Notes under the pieces: model-generated | Database searches by the model: none | Seen by the model: the letters and a program-made list of their open reading frames with translations, nothing else | Told to the model about the DNA's origin: nothing | Shown: piece by piece, positions 15,868-25,233 of the stretch | Layout of the letters: each line of letters starts with the position of its first letter | Position numbering within the stretch: position 1 is the first letter of the stretch | Assembly: GCA_963800255.1 (NCBI GenBank) | Contig: CAWDAK010000027.1 | Coordinates: forward strand, 1-64,000 | Direction: 5' to 3' | Source: DATFVA01 sp963800255 | Lineage (GTDB): Bacteria > Bacteroidota > Ignavibacteria > Ignavibacteriales > Ignavibacteriaceae | DNA length: 64,000 nt | Translations under genes and position numbers: made by a program

Positions 15868-17291
15868 TTTATAATTACTATTCTGCGGTTTTTAACTCTT
15901 CCTTCATCGGTTGTGTTATTGGCTATCGGGAACTTGTCTCCCAGTCCATATATCGTGAATTTTGAAGCATCTAATCCATGAGAAATAAAATAATAATAAA
16001 CCGCTTCAGCACGTTTTGAAGACATAGTTCTTATCCACTGTTCAGGACCCTGGCTATCCATATGTCCCTCTATCCTCCAGAATGCGTCAGGACTTTTCTT
16101 CACCTGCGCCACAATTTCGTCCAATTTCTTGTAAGACTCCGGTTTTATCTCCGCCCGGTTTGTATAAAAGATATCATCTCCCTGGAGGGTGAAGGTATCT
16201 GAGGATTTATTTATGGATTCTTTTGGGGTTTCTTGTTTCTGAGACTGTGGAGCAACATCCGGGCAACCATCGTCATCCTGGTAACCGTTTACGGTTTCAG
16301 CTTCATTCGGGCATTTATCATCTTTATCAGGGATGCCGTCGTTGTCATTATCGAGATCCGGACAACCATCCTCGTCCTGGAATCCGTCAAAATCTTCAGC
16401 TTCATTAGGGCATTTGTCATTTTTATCTAAAATACCGTCCCCGTCATTATCCATATCGGGACAACCGTCATTATCCTGGAATCCGTCAAGATCTTCAGCT
16501 TCGTCCGGACATTGGTCTTTTGTATCCGGTATTCCATCTCCATCATTGTCATAATCAGGACAACCGTCGCTGTCTTGAAATCCATCGTAATCTTCTGGTT
16601 CCTTTGGACATTTATCATCTGAATCGACGATTCCGTCGCCATCTGAATCACGACTGCTTATGAAGGCATACGAAACTCCCAGCGACACTGTTGAAAAGAA
16701 ATCTTTGTTCTTCCCGAGCGCCACGTCATCAAGGTAATCGCTGAAAACAAAGTGAAGAGCCGAATTTACCTGTATACTGATCTGCCGGGTGACAGGGATA
16801 TTAATTCCTGCCTCAGCATTAAATCCGAAAGTAGCTTTATCGTAAACGTTGTTACTGTTGTTAACTAACAGCTTTCCGTTATAATCTTTTGGACTAAACG
16901 AGAAGAATGAAAGTCCCGCGCCTACGTAGGGCAGGAAATCCTGAGTTACTGCGTAAGAATATAACACTGACCCATTAATCATTATGACATCTGTTGCGAA
17001 GGAATAAGGTTTTTTAGCGTTGTCCTTTCCCTTAACAGTTGCAAGGCCTCCCATTAATCTTAATCCGAGTATATTTTCATCCATTGCAGGGAAATAATAG
17101 GTGGCAGACAGAGTCCCGTTGATACCCGTGTAAACATCTTTATAATCGGTTTTACCGATTGTTATTCCTCCGGAGGCTGTACCTAAAAGTGATTGTGAGA
17201 AAGGATGAACATCATTTTTAATAAAAGATTGAGGGTAGTTCATACAAGTAATAAAAAGAATCAGCCCCGCTAACAGTTTCAATCTGCCCAT
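15858..17291 (-). CDS. OmpA-family protein with thrombospondin type 3 repeats
   Basis: 477 aa. A signal peptide (about 1-20) is followed by a predicted eight-strand outer-membrane barrel (about 25-212). Next come four calcium-binding thrombospondin-3 repeats (about 215-345), each with a D-x-D-x-D-G loop and a CP/DGCPD cysteine pair, and then a C-terminal OmpA peptidoglycan-binding domain (about 370-477) with the conserved VKNRR motif. It should tether the outer membrane to the cell wall with a Ca-stiffened linker. It is in the same orientation as the next OmpA gene upstream but has its own 140-bp gap. Confidence 0.93.
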   Translation of the reverse strand: MGRLKLLAGLILFITCMNYPQSFIKNDVHPFSQSLLGTASGGITIGKTDYKDVYTGINGTLSATYYFPAMDENILGLRLMGGLATVKGKDNAKKPYSFATDVIMINGSVLYSYAVTQDFLPYVGAGLSFFSFSPKDYNGKLLVNNSNNVYDKATFGFNAEAGINIPVTRQISIQVNSALHFVFSDYLDDVALGKNKDFFSTVSLGVSYAFISSRDSDGDGIVDSDDKCPKEPEDYDGFQDSDGCPDYDNDGDGIPDTKDQCPDEAEDLDGFQDNDGCPDMDNDGDGILDKNDKCPNEAEDFDGFQDEDGCPDLDNDNDGIPDKDDKCPNEAETVNGYQDDDGCPDVAPQSQKQETPKESINKSSDTFTLQGDDIFYTNRAEIKPESYKKLDEIVAQVKKSPDAFWRIEGHMDSQGPEQWIRTMSSKRAEAVYYYFISHGLDASKFTIYGLGDKFPIANNTTDEGRVKNRRIVIIKEQ

Positions 17292-17430
17292 TTTACACCA
17301 TTATATTTTTTACAATAACTCAACTAGATTAACTTCCCCTTAAACTCACATTATTCTTATTTGCAATATTCTATTTTTTTATGATTAAATAAAGCATTAT
17401 GAAAAAATACTCTAAAGGATTTTCTTTCGG

Positions 17431-18513
17431 TTAATCCACTATTTTGAATTCAACTCTTCTATTGAAAGCCCTATTAACCGGTGAATCGTTTTCCCGGACC
17501 GGCTGCTTCTCTCCCATCGCCTTTGTAGAAATGCGGTCTCTGCTAATACCATGCGAAACTAGATAATCGTAAACTGAATTTACTCTTTTCTCTGACAGCT
17601 TTATATTGTAGTCATCTGATCCGAAACTATCTGTATGTCCTGATATTATAACTTTTGTATCCGGGTTTTCGTTCAATACATCTATCGCATGTTCCAGGAT
17701 CGGATATGATTCAACACGTATATCAGATTTATCAAAATCGAAATTAACATTGAACAGCATCGGTTTGGTACGGTATAAAGTATCCTTTTCAATTTTAACA
17801 ACCGGAACTTCTTTATAAACAGTATCAGTTCTAAAAACTTCCTTTATGCCTTCCGGACTTTCTTTGCAAATGGTAGAAGGCTCACCCTGCGAAAACTGCC
17901 ATAAAAAACCTAATTCAAAAGTCATATACGTATCACCATTTCCACCGAATATGCCTTTATTCTGTTCATTAACACTGTAATTTCCGTCCAGTTTGTTATG
18001 CGAAAGTGTGTGATAATTCATCTCCGCTTTAAGCCTCCATTCATCTGACATATTCCAGAATGCACCGAGACCAAGATTTACTTCATAACCAGCAACGAAA
18101 TCATCAAGTTCAGAATTAAAAGAGTTTTTGGATTTTGAACCAATGAATCCTCCGCCGGCCAGTATAAATGGGGTTATAACTTCACAGGGAAGTATTGTAT
18201 ATATAAGGTCAAGATCTCCTGCAAAAGCATTTGCTTTCTGCAAGTTCAATACAGTCCCCCGGTAATAATAAGATTCCATATGATAAACGCCCCCTTTTAA
18301 CCGCAGGGCAATGTATTCTGAAAAATTTCTTTCAAAAGACAGATATCCTCCGAAATTTGTGTTACCTGAATATCCGTTTCCTGTAACGCTTACAAAACGG
18401 GGGTAAGAAGCCCCGAACCCGAGACTCCAGCCATTGCTTGCTGGCTGGGCATAAATTTCGTTAAATGATGAAGCAGAGATTAATAATATGAGAAGGAGTA
18501 AAGAGAGTTTCAT
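17431..18513 (-). CDS. OmpA-family outer membrane protein
   Basis: 360 aa. A signal peptide ends near residue 22, an N-terminal barrel-like domain spans about 27-215, a linker has a DTVYKEVPVVKIEKDTLY segment, and a C-terminal OmpA domain covers about 250-360. The OmpA domain has the landmarks FNVNFDFDKSDIR, VIISGHTDSFGSDDYN, LSEKRVNSVYDYLVSHG and FNRRVEF. It lacks the TSP3 repeats of its neighbour. It is probably a structural peptidoglycan-linked porin-like protein. The two genes are tandem but may be independently transcribed. Confidence 0.9.
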   Translation of the reverse strand: MKLSLLLLILLISASSFNEIYAQPASNGWSLGFGASYPRFVSVTGNGYSGNTNFGGYLSFERNFSEYIALRLKGGVYHMESYYYRGTVLNLQKANAFAGDLDLIYTILPCEVITPFILAGGGFIGSKSKNSFNSELDDFVAGYEVNLGLGAFWNMSDEWRLKAEMNYHTLSHNKLDGNYSVNEQNKGIFGGNGDTYMTFELGFLWQFSQGEPSTICKESPEGIKEVFRTDTVYKEVPVVKIEKDTLYRTKPMLFNVNFDFDKSDIRVESYPILEHAIDVLNENPDTKVIISGHTDSFGSDDYNIKLSEKRVNSVYDYLVSHGISRDRISTKAMGEKQPVRENDSPVNRAFNRRVEFKIVD

Positions 18514-19555
18514 CTATGTTGCCTTATATAAGAAGATTTAAGTACTAATGTTAAAATATTTATTACTGATGGTATTTTCACAATATATGTGCCATAACGA
18601 AACAGGGTATGCTCTGAGTGAAAAGTCGATATATGCTTGTAAAACTAAGGATATCTCGGGCTTTGTAAACATTCCGGAAGAATAAAAATCTCAAAATGAA
18701 ATTTTTAGTTAATGGTAGACAATAGGGTAGTCTAAGAGGCAGGAAAGCAGGGAGGGGGGGTAGGAATGGAATACCGGCAATCTATTAACGTATCGGTGCG
18801 ATGCACCGAGGAATGATAGGCAGGTACCGTAGACTATTAAGGTTTCGGTGAGGAACGCCGAGGAGGGGAAGAATGGTATGTTTGTGGCAATACACAGGGG
18901 GGGTGGTTTAGGATCGACATATCTATTAACATTTTGCCGCTATGCGGCAATACAATAAGCAATTATAGAGCATTCCGATGGAGGTAGATGAAAACGAATA
19001 TGTAGGGTGCGATGCGGTGAGAGGTGTGAGGGGGGTAGGAATGGAATACCGGCAATCTATTAACGTATCGGTGCGATGCACCGAGGAATGATGAGCAGGT
19101 ACCGTAGACTATTAAGGTTTCGGTGAGGAACGCCGAGGAGGGGAAGAATGGTATGTTTGTGGCAATACACAGGGGGGGTGGTTTAGGATCGACATATCTA
19201 TTAACATTTTGCCGCTATGCGGCAATGCAATAAGCAATTATAGAGCATTCCGATGGAGGTAGAAGAAAACGAATATGTAGGGTGCGATGCGGTGAGAGGT
19301 GTGGGGGGGTAGGAATGGAATACCGGCAATCTATTAACGTTTCGGTGCGATGCACCGAGGAATGATGAGGAGGTACCGTAGACTATTAAGGTTTCGGTGC
19401 GATACACCGAGGAATTGGGATCGACATATCTATTAACATTTTGCCGCGATGCGGCAATGCAAAAAGCAAATTGCAGAGGGCCGGGTTTGGGCCGGGTACG
19501 GGCTTGTTATGGGCCTGTTGTGAGCCTGTTAGAGGCCGAGCAAAGGCCGACAGAG
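18514..19555. other. Repeat-rich intergenic region
   Basis: Roughly 1 kb without a credible gene. 18514-18760 is AT-rich and contains the upstream region of the OmpA gene. 18761-19470 is a hairpin-bearing tandem repeat. 19471-19555 is a G-rich run of loosely repeated GGGCCTGTTA-like words ending at the cytochrome gene. Open frames that cross the repeats (for example 19397-19774) look like chance products. Confidence 0.7.
18761..19470. repeat. 275-bp tandem repeat, 2.6 copies, each with three hairpins
   Basis: Copies begin at 18761, 19036 and 19310 (marker TAGGAATGGAATACCGG), giving spacings of 275 and 274 bp; the third copy lacks about 50 bp internally. Each copy contains three sub-units that start with CTATTAA and continue into a short inverted repeat: CGGTGCGATGCACCG, CGGTGAGGAACGCCG and TTGCCGCTATGCGGCAA. 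Copies are nearly identical, so amplification is recent. The structure resembles REP/BIME-type repeats rather than CRISPR, because repeats and intervals are conserved together. Confidence 0.9.
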
Positions 19556-21442
19556 TTATTTCAGCAGGAGCATTTTACGAATTTGAGAATTAGCACCAGA
19601 GATAAGGCGGTAAAAATATATTCCGCTGGGGAGAGAAGAACCATCAAAAACGGCTTCATATTCGCCTGCGCTCATTTCACGATTAATAAGCACGCTAATT
19701 TCTTTACCAAGCACATCATAAACAATAAGAGAGGTTTTACCACTATGCGGAAGGGTAAACCTTATTCTGGTTGACGGATTAAACGGATTGGGGTAATTCC
19801 GTGAAAGATTGAAATCCAGACTAGAAATATTTTGATCTGTTGTTCCGGTAATTTGAAAATGCAGTTCATCGCTTTTCATTATTACAGGATTTTTATCAGC
19901 AGCTTCATACATCATATTGAATCTGTTTATGTCGCCTGAATTCATCCCGGCAAGATAATCGGCGACTTCAGGCTTCAGCGTCTGATAGCATACTTCTGCA
20001 GAAACGTTCACTTCTGTAAGATCAGAAATTGGTATTCTGTATCTAACAGCGTCTGTGCCTGAACCTTCATTGCCGTTAGATTTATTAAAATCGGGATCAT
20101 CCAATGCGTAACCATATACCGAAGTTGTATCATAACTGCTATGCGACGATTTAAATCCCAGAGGAGGTATCCTGTTGTCTTTTATATATGTTGATGCCCT
20201 CAGCAGGGTATAGGTTACGTTTCCATTTATATCCACAGGAACTGCTTCATATACCTGCACTTCGTCCGGGGAGCTGATTACATCATAATGTCTTTCGAAA
20301 GGGAGATCCATACCGTGTATACGGCCTTCGTTGTCCCACATCCCCGATTCAAATATTGTATTATTTTCACTGTCTGAGGCCCTGAGATGAATCCACATTC
20401 TCCTGAGCGGAATACCTGTGGGAAGTTTGTGTCCCGTGAGGTTCTGCAGCTTAACACTTACAGTCAGAGAATCATTCTCCTGGAAACCTTCCATGTAAAG
20501 ATTAAGAGAAAGATCCTTAAGGTTTCTTTCGGCAAAAGCCAGTGTAGTATCGAAATGGCTGGTTTCAGCCGTTACCTGCAGTGTGTCGGGATAGTCGCGC
20601 AGCATCTTCAGTATGAAGGTATTTCCTCCAACGAAAGTTTCTTTCCAGAAAGGGGATCTGTGTGTTGTATCCGATTCGGGAACTGTCGCAATATCAATTG
20701 GAGTAAATATCTTTGGTGAATGACAGCTCTGACAAGTGATCTGCTGAGCAGGATAAATGCTGTTTTTCCATTCGAGGTAAGGAGTCTGTTCAGGGAAATC
20801 CCCAACCACGTTACCCTGTTCGTTAAGAGTTGGAGTAAAGAGCGTGTGGCACGTTGCGCATAATTCAGATGTCAGCGACTTCGGTTCATACGTAGGAGCA
20901 TAACCTATAAACTGCTGCATAAAAAAAGTATCGGGATATTCATACGGTCCGTAAATAAGACTATCATCCGTGATAATGTAATTTCCTGAATAAGATGACT
21001 GCTCTCCGAAATTCAACGGATTTATCTGGTGGCACACTGTGCAGCTAACACCATCATTTGCAAGAGGATCCTGTCGAAGGTCAGCCATAGTATATGTTGT
21101 ATGTCCGTCATAAATAGCCTGGGTGTAACCCATAGGTGCGTGACATTTGGTGCAGAGTGTTTCAATGGTATCTTTTAATGAGGGGAATTCGTTTACTTCA
21201 CCCGATACCATGGCCCTCCAGAGGGGATCCTTGCTTGAATTGGCCATCATAGTTGAACGCCAGTAAGTAGGAGGAGAAATATCCACTCCGTTTAATGAAA
21301 GCACATCCCCGTTGCCTGTATGGCAGTCAGCACAATTCCCTGAGCCTGCAAAAAGGACAGAATTTTCAGTAGTAAGAGAATACTGACCGAGGGCTGTTCC
21401 AAGAATAATTTGAAAAAGTATCAGAAAGTAAATTTTTTTCAT
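19556..21442 (-). CDS. Pentaheme c-type cytochrome with T9SS sorting domain
   Basis: 628 aa. A signal peptide (about 1-19) is followed by five CXXCH haem c sites at residues 37, 97, 134, 195 and 237 (CADCH, CTKCH, CTVCH, CATCH, CQSCH) in a cytochrome c554-like N-terminal half. A central beta-rich region follows, then a C-terminal T9SS type A sorting domain (about 545-628, LSRNYPNPFNPSTR, ending RKMLLLK). The tag indicates export across the outer membrane and surface attachment. It is probably an extracellular electron carrier. It is monocistronic and immediately downstream of the repeat array. Confidence 0.9.
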   Translation of the reverse strand: MKKIYFLILFQIILGTALGQYSLTTENSVLFAGSGNCADCHTGNGDVLSLNGVDISPPTYWRSTMMANSSKDPLWRAMVSGEVNEFPSLKDTIETLCTKCHAPMGYTQAIYDGHTTYTMADLRQDPLANDGVSCTVCHQINPLNFGEQSSYSGNYIITDDSLIYGPYEYPDTFFMQQFIGYAPTYEPKSLTSELCATCHTLFTPTLNEQGNVVGDFPEQTPYLEWKNSIYPAQQITCQSCHSPKIFTPIDIATVPESDTTHRSPFWKETFVGGNTFILKMLRDYPDTLQVTAETSHFDTTLAFAERNLKDLSLNLYMEGFQENDSLTVSVKLQNLTGHKLPTGIPLRRMWIHLRASDSENNTIFESGMWDNEGRIHGMDLPFERHYDVISSPDEVQVYEAVPVDINGNVTYTLLRASTYIKDNRIPPLGFKSSHSSYDTTSVYGYALDDPDFNKSNGNEGSGTDAVRYRIPISDLTEVNVSAEVCYQTLKPEVADYLAGMNSGDINRFNMMYEAADKNPVIMKSDELHFQITGTTDQNISSLDFNLSRNYPNPFNPSTRIRFTLPHSGKTSLIVYDVLGKEISVLINREMSAGEYEAVFDGSSLPSGIYFYRLISGANSQIRKMLLLK

Positions 21443-21756
21443 CAGCAGTTAAGGCTGTTTTTATTTACCGGTAAAATATTTAAGTCTGTTTAAAGATAAC
21501 AGACAAATTTACATCAATTTAGGTTATTGATGAAAAAACCGTAACTGTTTCATTTTAATTATCCCCGTTTTTTAATAAGACACGCCTTTTTATAACCGGC
21601 ATATTAATTGTGTCTCAATAACTGCAATTATTTAGATTTCCGGCAGGAGACGGCATTCTGAAGAAGGTGACGTCAAAATTGTCGGACAGTTTTAGTGTAT
21701 ACGATTAATACAGTGTTAAACAAATAGTTAATAAATAACAAAGAGAGGCAGCAGCA
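21443..21756. other. Divergent intergenic region
   Basis: 314 bp between the leftward cytochrome gene and the rightward SNF2 unit. It is AT-rich near the cytochrome start. A TGACGTCA palindrome (21668-21675) lies about 80 bp before the 175-aa gene. No gene or terminator was recognised. Confidence 0.5.
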
Positions 21757-22284
21757 ATGTCAATAGGAAAAATTGGTTTCCTCGAAACCTATGCACCTGA
21801 TGATAATGGCGGTGTTATGGGCGCAATCCTTGTCACCGACGCAGACACAAAACCATTGGAGTTCCGGGTAACAGCTCCAATAAAAACTACCAATTTCCAG
21901 AAAACCTTATACGGAGATGTTCTGCTTGAGCATATCCTGGTAGAACTTATATCAGTTCCCCTAATCAATGCTTTGAATGAAGAGATTGATATTATCCTGG
22001 TGAAGGATAATCTTTTCCTCGGAGCGAATAACAAACAAGGCGTCAGGGTTGTCAGGGTATTCGGCGAGGATGATTCCTCAAAAGGCAACAAAAATGCGCA
22101 GGAGCTTAAGGGCTACAACGGAAGCGGAAAAATGTTTGTAGAAACTTCCAAGAAATATGAATCAGAACTTGGACAGATAAAAGATCTTTTAGTTGAGGTT
22201 GCCGAGAACAGGAATCTTCTTGAACCCTTCGACCGATTAAAACAGGCTTGTGAACAGGTTCATTTACAGAAGACAAGTGACTGA
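21757..22284 (+). CDS. Hypothetical protein paired with SNF2-like ATPase
   Basis: 175 aa, family not recognised. The first 110 residues are beta-rich with the distinctive stretches GKIGFLETYAPDDNGGVMGA and FRVTAPIKTTNFQKTLYGD. A low-complexity linker (about 105-128, rich in G, N, K, S) leads to a helical C-terminus (about 130-173, ESELGQIKDLLVEVAENRNL). No signal peptide or Cys cluster. It has an AGAGAGG site before the ATG. Its TGA shares the A of the next gene's ATG, so translation is probably coupled and the product probably acts with the SNF2-like protein. Function unknown. Confidence 0.75.
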   Translation: MSIGKIGFLETYAPDDNGGVMGAILVTDADTKPLEFRVTAPIKTTNFQKTLYGDVLLEHILVELISVPLINALNEEIDIILVKDNLFLGANNKQGVRVVRVFGEDDSSKGNKNAQELKGYNGSGKMFVETSKKYESELGQIKDLLVEVAENRNLLEPFDRLKQACEQVHLQKTSD

Positions 22285-25037
22285 TGTACAGAGCTGTAAG
22301 GAAGAAGGTAGCAGAATCAGTCAGTAAGCTTGAATTTCCCGAGCAATACGACTGGAATAAATGGCTGAGAGAACCCGACGCTGACGAATATTACATTGAT
22401 AATATTTATACTTCGGTTCTTGATACTGCCGATATGAATGTCTGGCCTGAACTTCCTTCAACCAGGGGTTATACTTTCGATCTGCCCAAAGTTAAATACT
22501 CCAAACCATTCAAACAGCTTTACATCCAGAAACAAAAAACTAATAAGATCTTCTTCAGCTTCCCTAAAACATCTTTGAACGAGATTAAGGAAATCCTAAA
22601 AAAAGCAGAAATTGCTTATTCTCTCTCTGTCTCGGACTCAGGAAAAGGTGCTATTTTCCGGTTAAGCGAAGGCAAATCTAAAAAGACTTTTGAAACTTCT
22701 GTTGAAATACTTATTCGTGAGTTTTATCTGCTTTCCCCCCGGCTTTTTCATTTTCCTATGCTGGTACCCGGTGAGAAGGTATACTCTATAAATGTCAGGC
22801 TTGAGGATAAAGTTAAGGTTATGGATCTTCTTTCCAACCTTAAAACGGAAGTAATGAATGTAGAACTCCTGAATTCTGAAAATTTCATAGATAAGTTAAA
22901 TAAAGCTGAAAACAGGAAAGTAGAATTCCAGCCTCTTAAGGAATCAGCTGCTGTAAAAAATGTTGAGGTAATGAAGCTGGATAAACTTCTAAGCTCTATA
23001 AATGATCAGAAGAAACTTGTTAAGAAGGTAAGCTTTGAACCTTTGTTAATGGACGAGAAGCCGTTGGATATTAAAATACCTTCGGCAATTAAGAACAAGC
23101 TGAAAGTGCTCTCCGTTAAAAATATCAGGATTTCCGCTCCTAAGGTTAAGCAGGGAGTGAAGATAACAGATAAAGTGCTGACTGATGTAAAGAGTTTCAC
23201 ATTCAGCAGCAAACAGGATGTTATAAATGAGAATACTGATTTTCTTTCCCGTGACCTTGAGGTAATACTACAGCCTGTAATCAATTTCAGCAAAGAAGAG
23301 AAGGCAAGGATATACGATTTCCTCTATGATTTCCAGAAACCCGCCGCAGATTTCCTCTCGGAGAAAGAAGTCGCTCTACTGAATGATGAGCTCGGTTTGG
23401 GAAAAACGCTTGAAGTAATAGGCGCCCTGAAAATTCTCTTCAGGAGGAAGGATATCTCCAGCGCAATAATAGTTTGCCGCCATGAGGATATCGGCTGGTC
23501 TAAACGGCGTCCGCATTTAAGCGATTTAAAGCTTAACGGGTGGTTCGATCATCTGCAGAAATTCTCGCCATCAATAACTGCTGATATAATCTATGATAAT
23601 ACCGAGCAGGAATGGAAGAAATCTTCGGCTGTTAAGATTATTGATCACAAGCTTTTTAGTGAAGCGATTGAGAAAAAGTTTATCTCGCTTAATGATATGA
23701 ACCGAAGGTGCTGTCTGGTACTTGATGAGGTAGAGGATTTTCCTGAAACCATTCTTGATCCCCTTCCAAAATACCTCTGGATGGTAAGCGGATTTAGCAG
23801 TGACGAATTAAAAGCCAAGATCAGTCATATTGCCGGAAAAGAAATCCCTGTAGAAAATTTCGGTAGAACCCGCGAAGATTTAACAGACTCACTTCCTAAA
23901 AAGATTAAACAGGATTACTGGGTTGAGATGGATCCTGATCAGAGACTTGAATATGAAAAAGCTCTTGAGTCAGGCAGAGAAAAGATTTACGACCTTGTAC
24001 AGGCCGGCAACCCCTTCCTTGTTCAGTCAAACGTATTTACCTTAATTCATCAGCTTACCCAGATCGGAAATTTCCATGGTAAGAAAGAGTCAAGCGTTAA
24101 GTCAGAACTTCTTCTGCACCAGGTTAAGAGTATTCAAAAAAGCGGTAAGAAAGTGATGGTATACTCCCAGTATGACCGTCAGGGTACACAGCGGCTTGAA
24201 AAGCTTTTCGCCAAAAACGGTATTAAATATGTATTGTATCAAACAGGCATTTCACTTAAAGAGATGGAAGATGCCGTTAAAAAGTTCACGAAGGATAAGT
24301 CAATTACAGTTTTCCTTGCTGGAATGAAAGCGCTGAACGCTAAACTTAACCTTGAAAAGGTTCCATACCTTATACATTTCGATCAATGGTGGAATCCTGT
24401 ATCCGCCTGGCAGTCAGAAGAAAAATTAAGTTCGCCTGAGAACAGTCCGGCCGGCAGCTTAAATATTTATAACTATTTCATTAAAAATAGTATTGACGAA
24501 AAAATTCAGATGAAGATTATCGAGAAGGGACTCGATAACAGGAACATGTTTGACCTGCTGAGTTCAGACGGTATTTATGCGCTGTTTACCAATGAGGACT
24601 GGCTTGAAGTTCTTGAACTTGTCGAACCCAGGGATCCTGCTTCTGTTGAAGCAAAGAAAAAAGAACACCTTGACTATATAGTTAACCTGAATACAGATGA
24701 TTTTTCGCATAAAGTTAAGGCCCTGCTGGGAAGAATCGGTTATAAGAATGTAAGCTTCAAAACCTCATTTAATCCTGACGAAGTACGTTTATATGCCTCT
24801 TCTTTAAAAAACTCAGTAGAGGTTAAAGCTGCTATTCAATGTCTTAACGTAAAAGTGGTTACACGTAAAGCCGTTAAGGAATTTACGGAGTCCCTCGTGT
24901 CAAACACGGAAAAAATATTCATATTCACTACGGGTGAAATTGATGAAAAACTTATTAAGAACCCGGGTGATGATAGAATTGTGCTCATCAACAAAAACCA
25001 GGCTGCCGAATATTTCTATATGTTTAACCTGATCTAG
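22284..25037 (+). CDS. Degenerate SNF2-family ATPase with C-terminal Mrr-like domain
   Basis: 917 aa. Residues 1-330 are unrecognised. The helicase core begins near 348 (YDFQKPAADFLSEKEVALL). Walker A is intact (DELGLGKT, 368-375) and motif II reads LDEVED (480-485). Where SNF2 proteins have a motif III TATP-like stretch this one has VSGF. The second RecA lobe (KKVMVYSQYDRQG, 622-634; HFDQWWNP, 698-705) is clear, but the motif VI arginines of the usual QAxGRxHRxGQ are replaced by QSEEKLSSPEN. Residues 800-917 resemble an Mrr-type nuclease (FIFTTGEIDEKLI, VLINKNQAAEYF), but the catalytic QxK is QCLN at 852-855. Probably an ATP-driven DNA translocase; both activities may be altered. Confidence 0.75.
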   Translation: MYRAVRKKVAESVSKLEFPEQYDWNKWLREPDADEYYIDNIYTSVLDTADMNVWPELPSTRGYTFDLPKVKYSKPFKQLYIQKQKTNKIFFSFPKTSLNEIKEILKKAEIAYSLSVSDSGKGAIFRLSEGKSKKTFETSVEILIREFYLLSPRLFHFPMLVPGEKVYSINVRLEDKVKVMDLLSNLKTEVMNVELLNSENFIDKLNKAENRKVEFQPLKESAAVKNVEVMKLDKLLSSINDQKKLVKKVSFEPLLMDEKPLDIKIPSAIKNKLKVLSVKNIRISAPKVKQGVKITDKVLTDVKSFTFSSKQDVINENTDFLSRDLEVILQPVINFSKEEKARIYDFLYDFQKPAADFLSEKEVALLNDELGLGKTLEVIGALKILFRRKDISSAIIVCRHEDIGWSKRRPHLSDLKLNGWFDHLQKFSPSITADIIYDNTEQEWKKSSAVKIIDHKLFSEAIEKKFISLNDMNRRCCLVLDEVEDFPETILDPLPKYLWMVSGFSSDELKAKISHIAGKEIPVENFGRTREDLTDSLPKKIKQDYWVEMDPDQRLEYEKALESGREKIYDLVQAGNPFLVQSNVFTLIHQLTQIGNFHGKKESSVKSELLLHQVKSIQKSGKKVMVYSQYDRQGTQRLEKLFAKNGIKYVLYQTGISLKEMEDAVKKFTKDKSITVFLAGMKALNAKLNLEKVPYLIHFDQWWNPVSAWQSEEKLSSPENSPAGSLNIYNYFIKNSIDEKIQMKIIEKGLDNRNMFDLLSSDGIYALFTNEDWLEVLELVEPRDPASVEAKKKEHLDYIVNLNTDDFSHKVKALLGRIGYKNVSFKTSFNPDEVRLYASSLKNSVEVKAAIQCLNVKVVTRKAVKEFTESLVSNTEKIFIFTTGEIDEKLIKNPGDDRIVLINKNQAAEYFYMFNLI

Positions 25038-25137
25038 GGTTATCAGCCCTCACCCTTTTACCTCCTTCTATTATACTGTTCCTCTAATCACACACGTTTA
25101 TTCATTTCTTTGTTTATTACTAATAAAGGAATGAAAA

Positions 25138-25233
25138 ATGAGTTTAGTAAAAGTCCGTTATGAATGGAATGATGACTTTTCGCAGACAATAAAATCTACC
25201 GGGAGATATTATGTCAATTATAAACATGAATAA
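25138..25233 (+). CDS. Possible 31-aa leader peptide or gene remnant
   Basis: An ATG at 25138, preceded by AAGGA at seven bases, opens a 31-codon frame (MSLVKVRYEWNDDF..., ending YVNYKHE) whose stop lies 23 bases inside the next gene in another frame. It could be a translationally coupled leader, or the 5' remnant of a longer gene such as a small heat-shock protein (many of which begin MSLVK). No further evidence was found. Confidence 0.25.
   Translation: MSLVKVRYEWNDDFSQTIKSTGRYYVNYKHE

Noticed and set aside
18761..19470. Repeat array considered as a CRISPR
   Set aside because: The units are 275 bp and both the repeated and intervening parts are conserved between copies; there are no unique 30-40 bp spacers and no cas genes.
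19397..19774. 125-aa open frame crossing the repeat array
   Set aside because: It runs through hairpin repeats and antisense to the 3' end of the cytochrome gene; composition is unlike a real protein.
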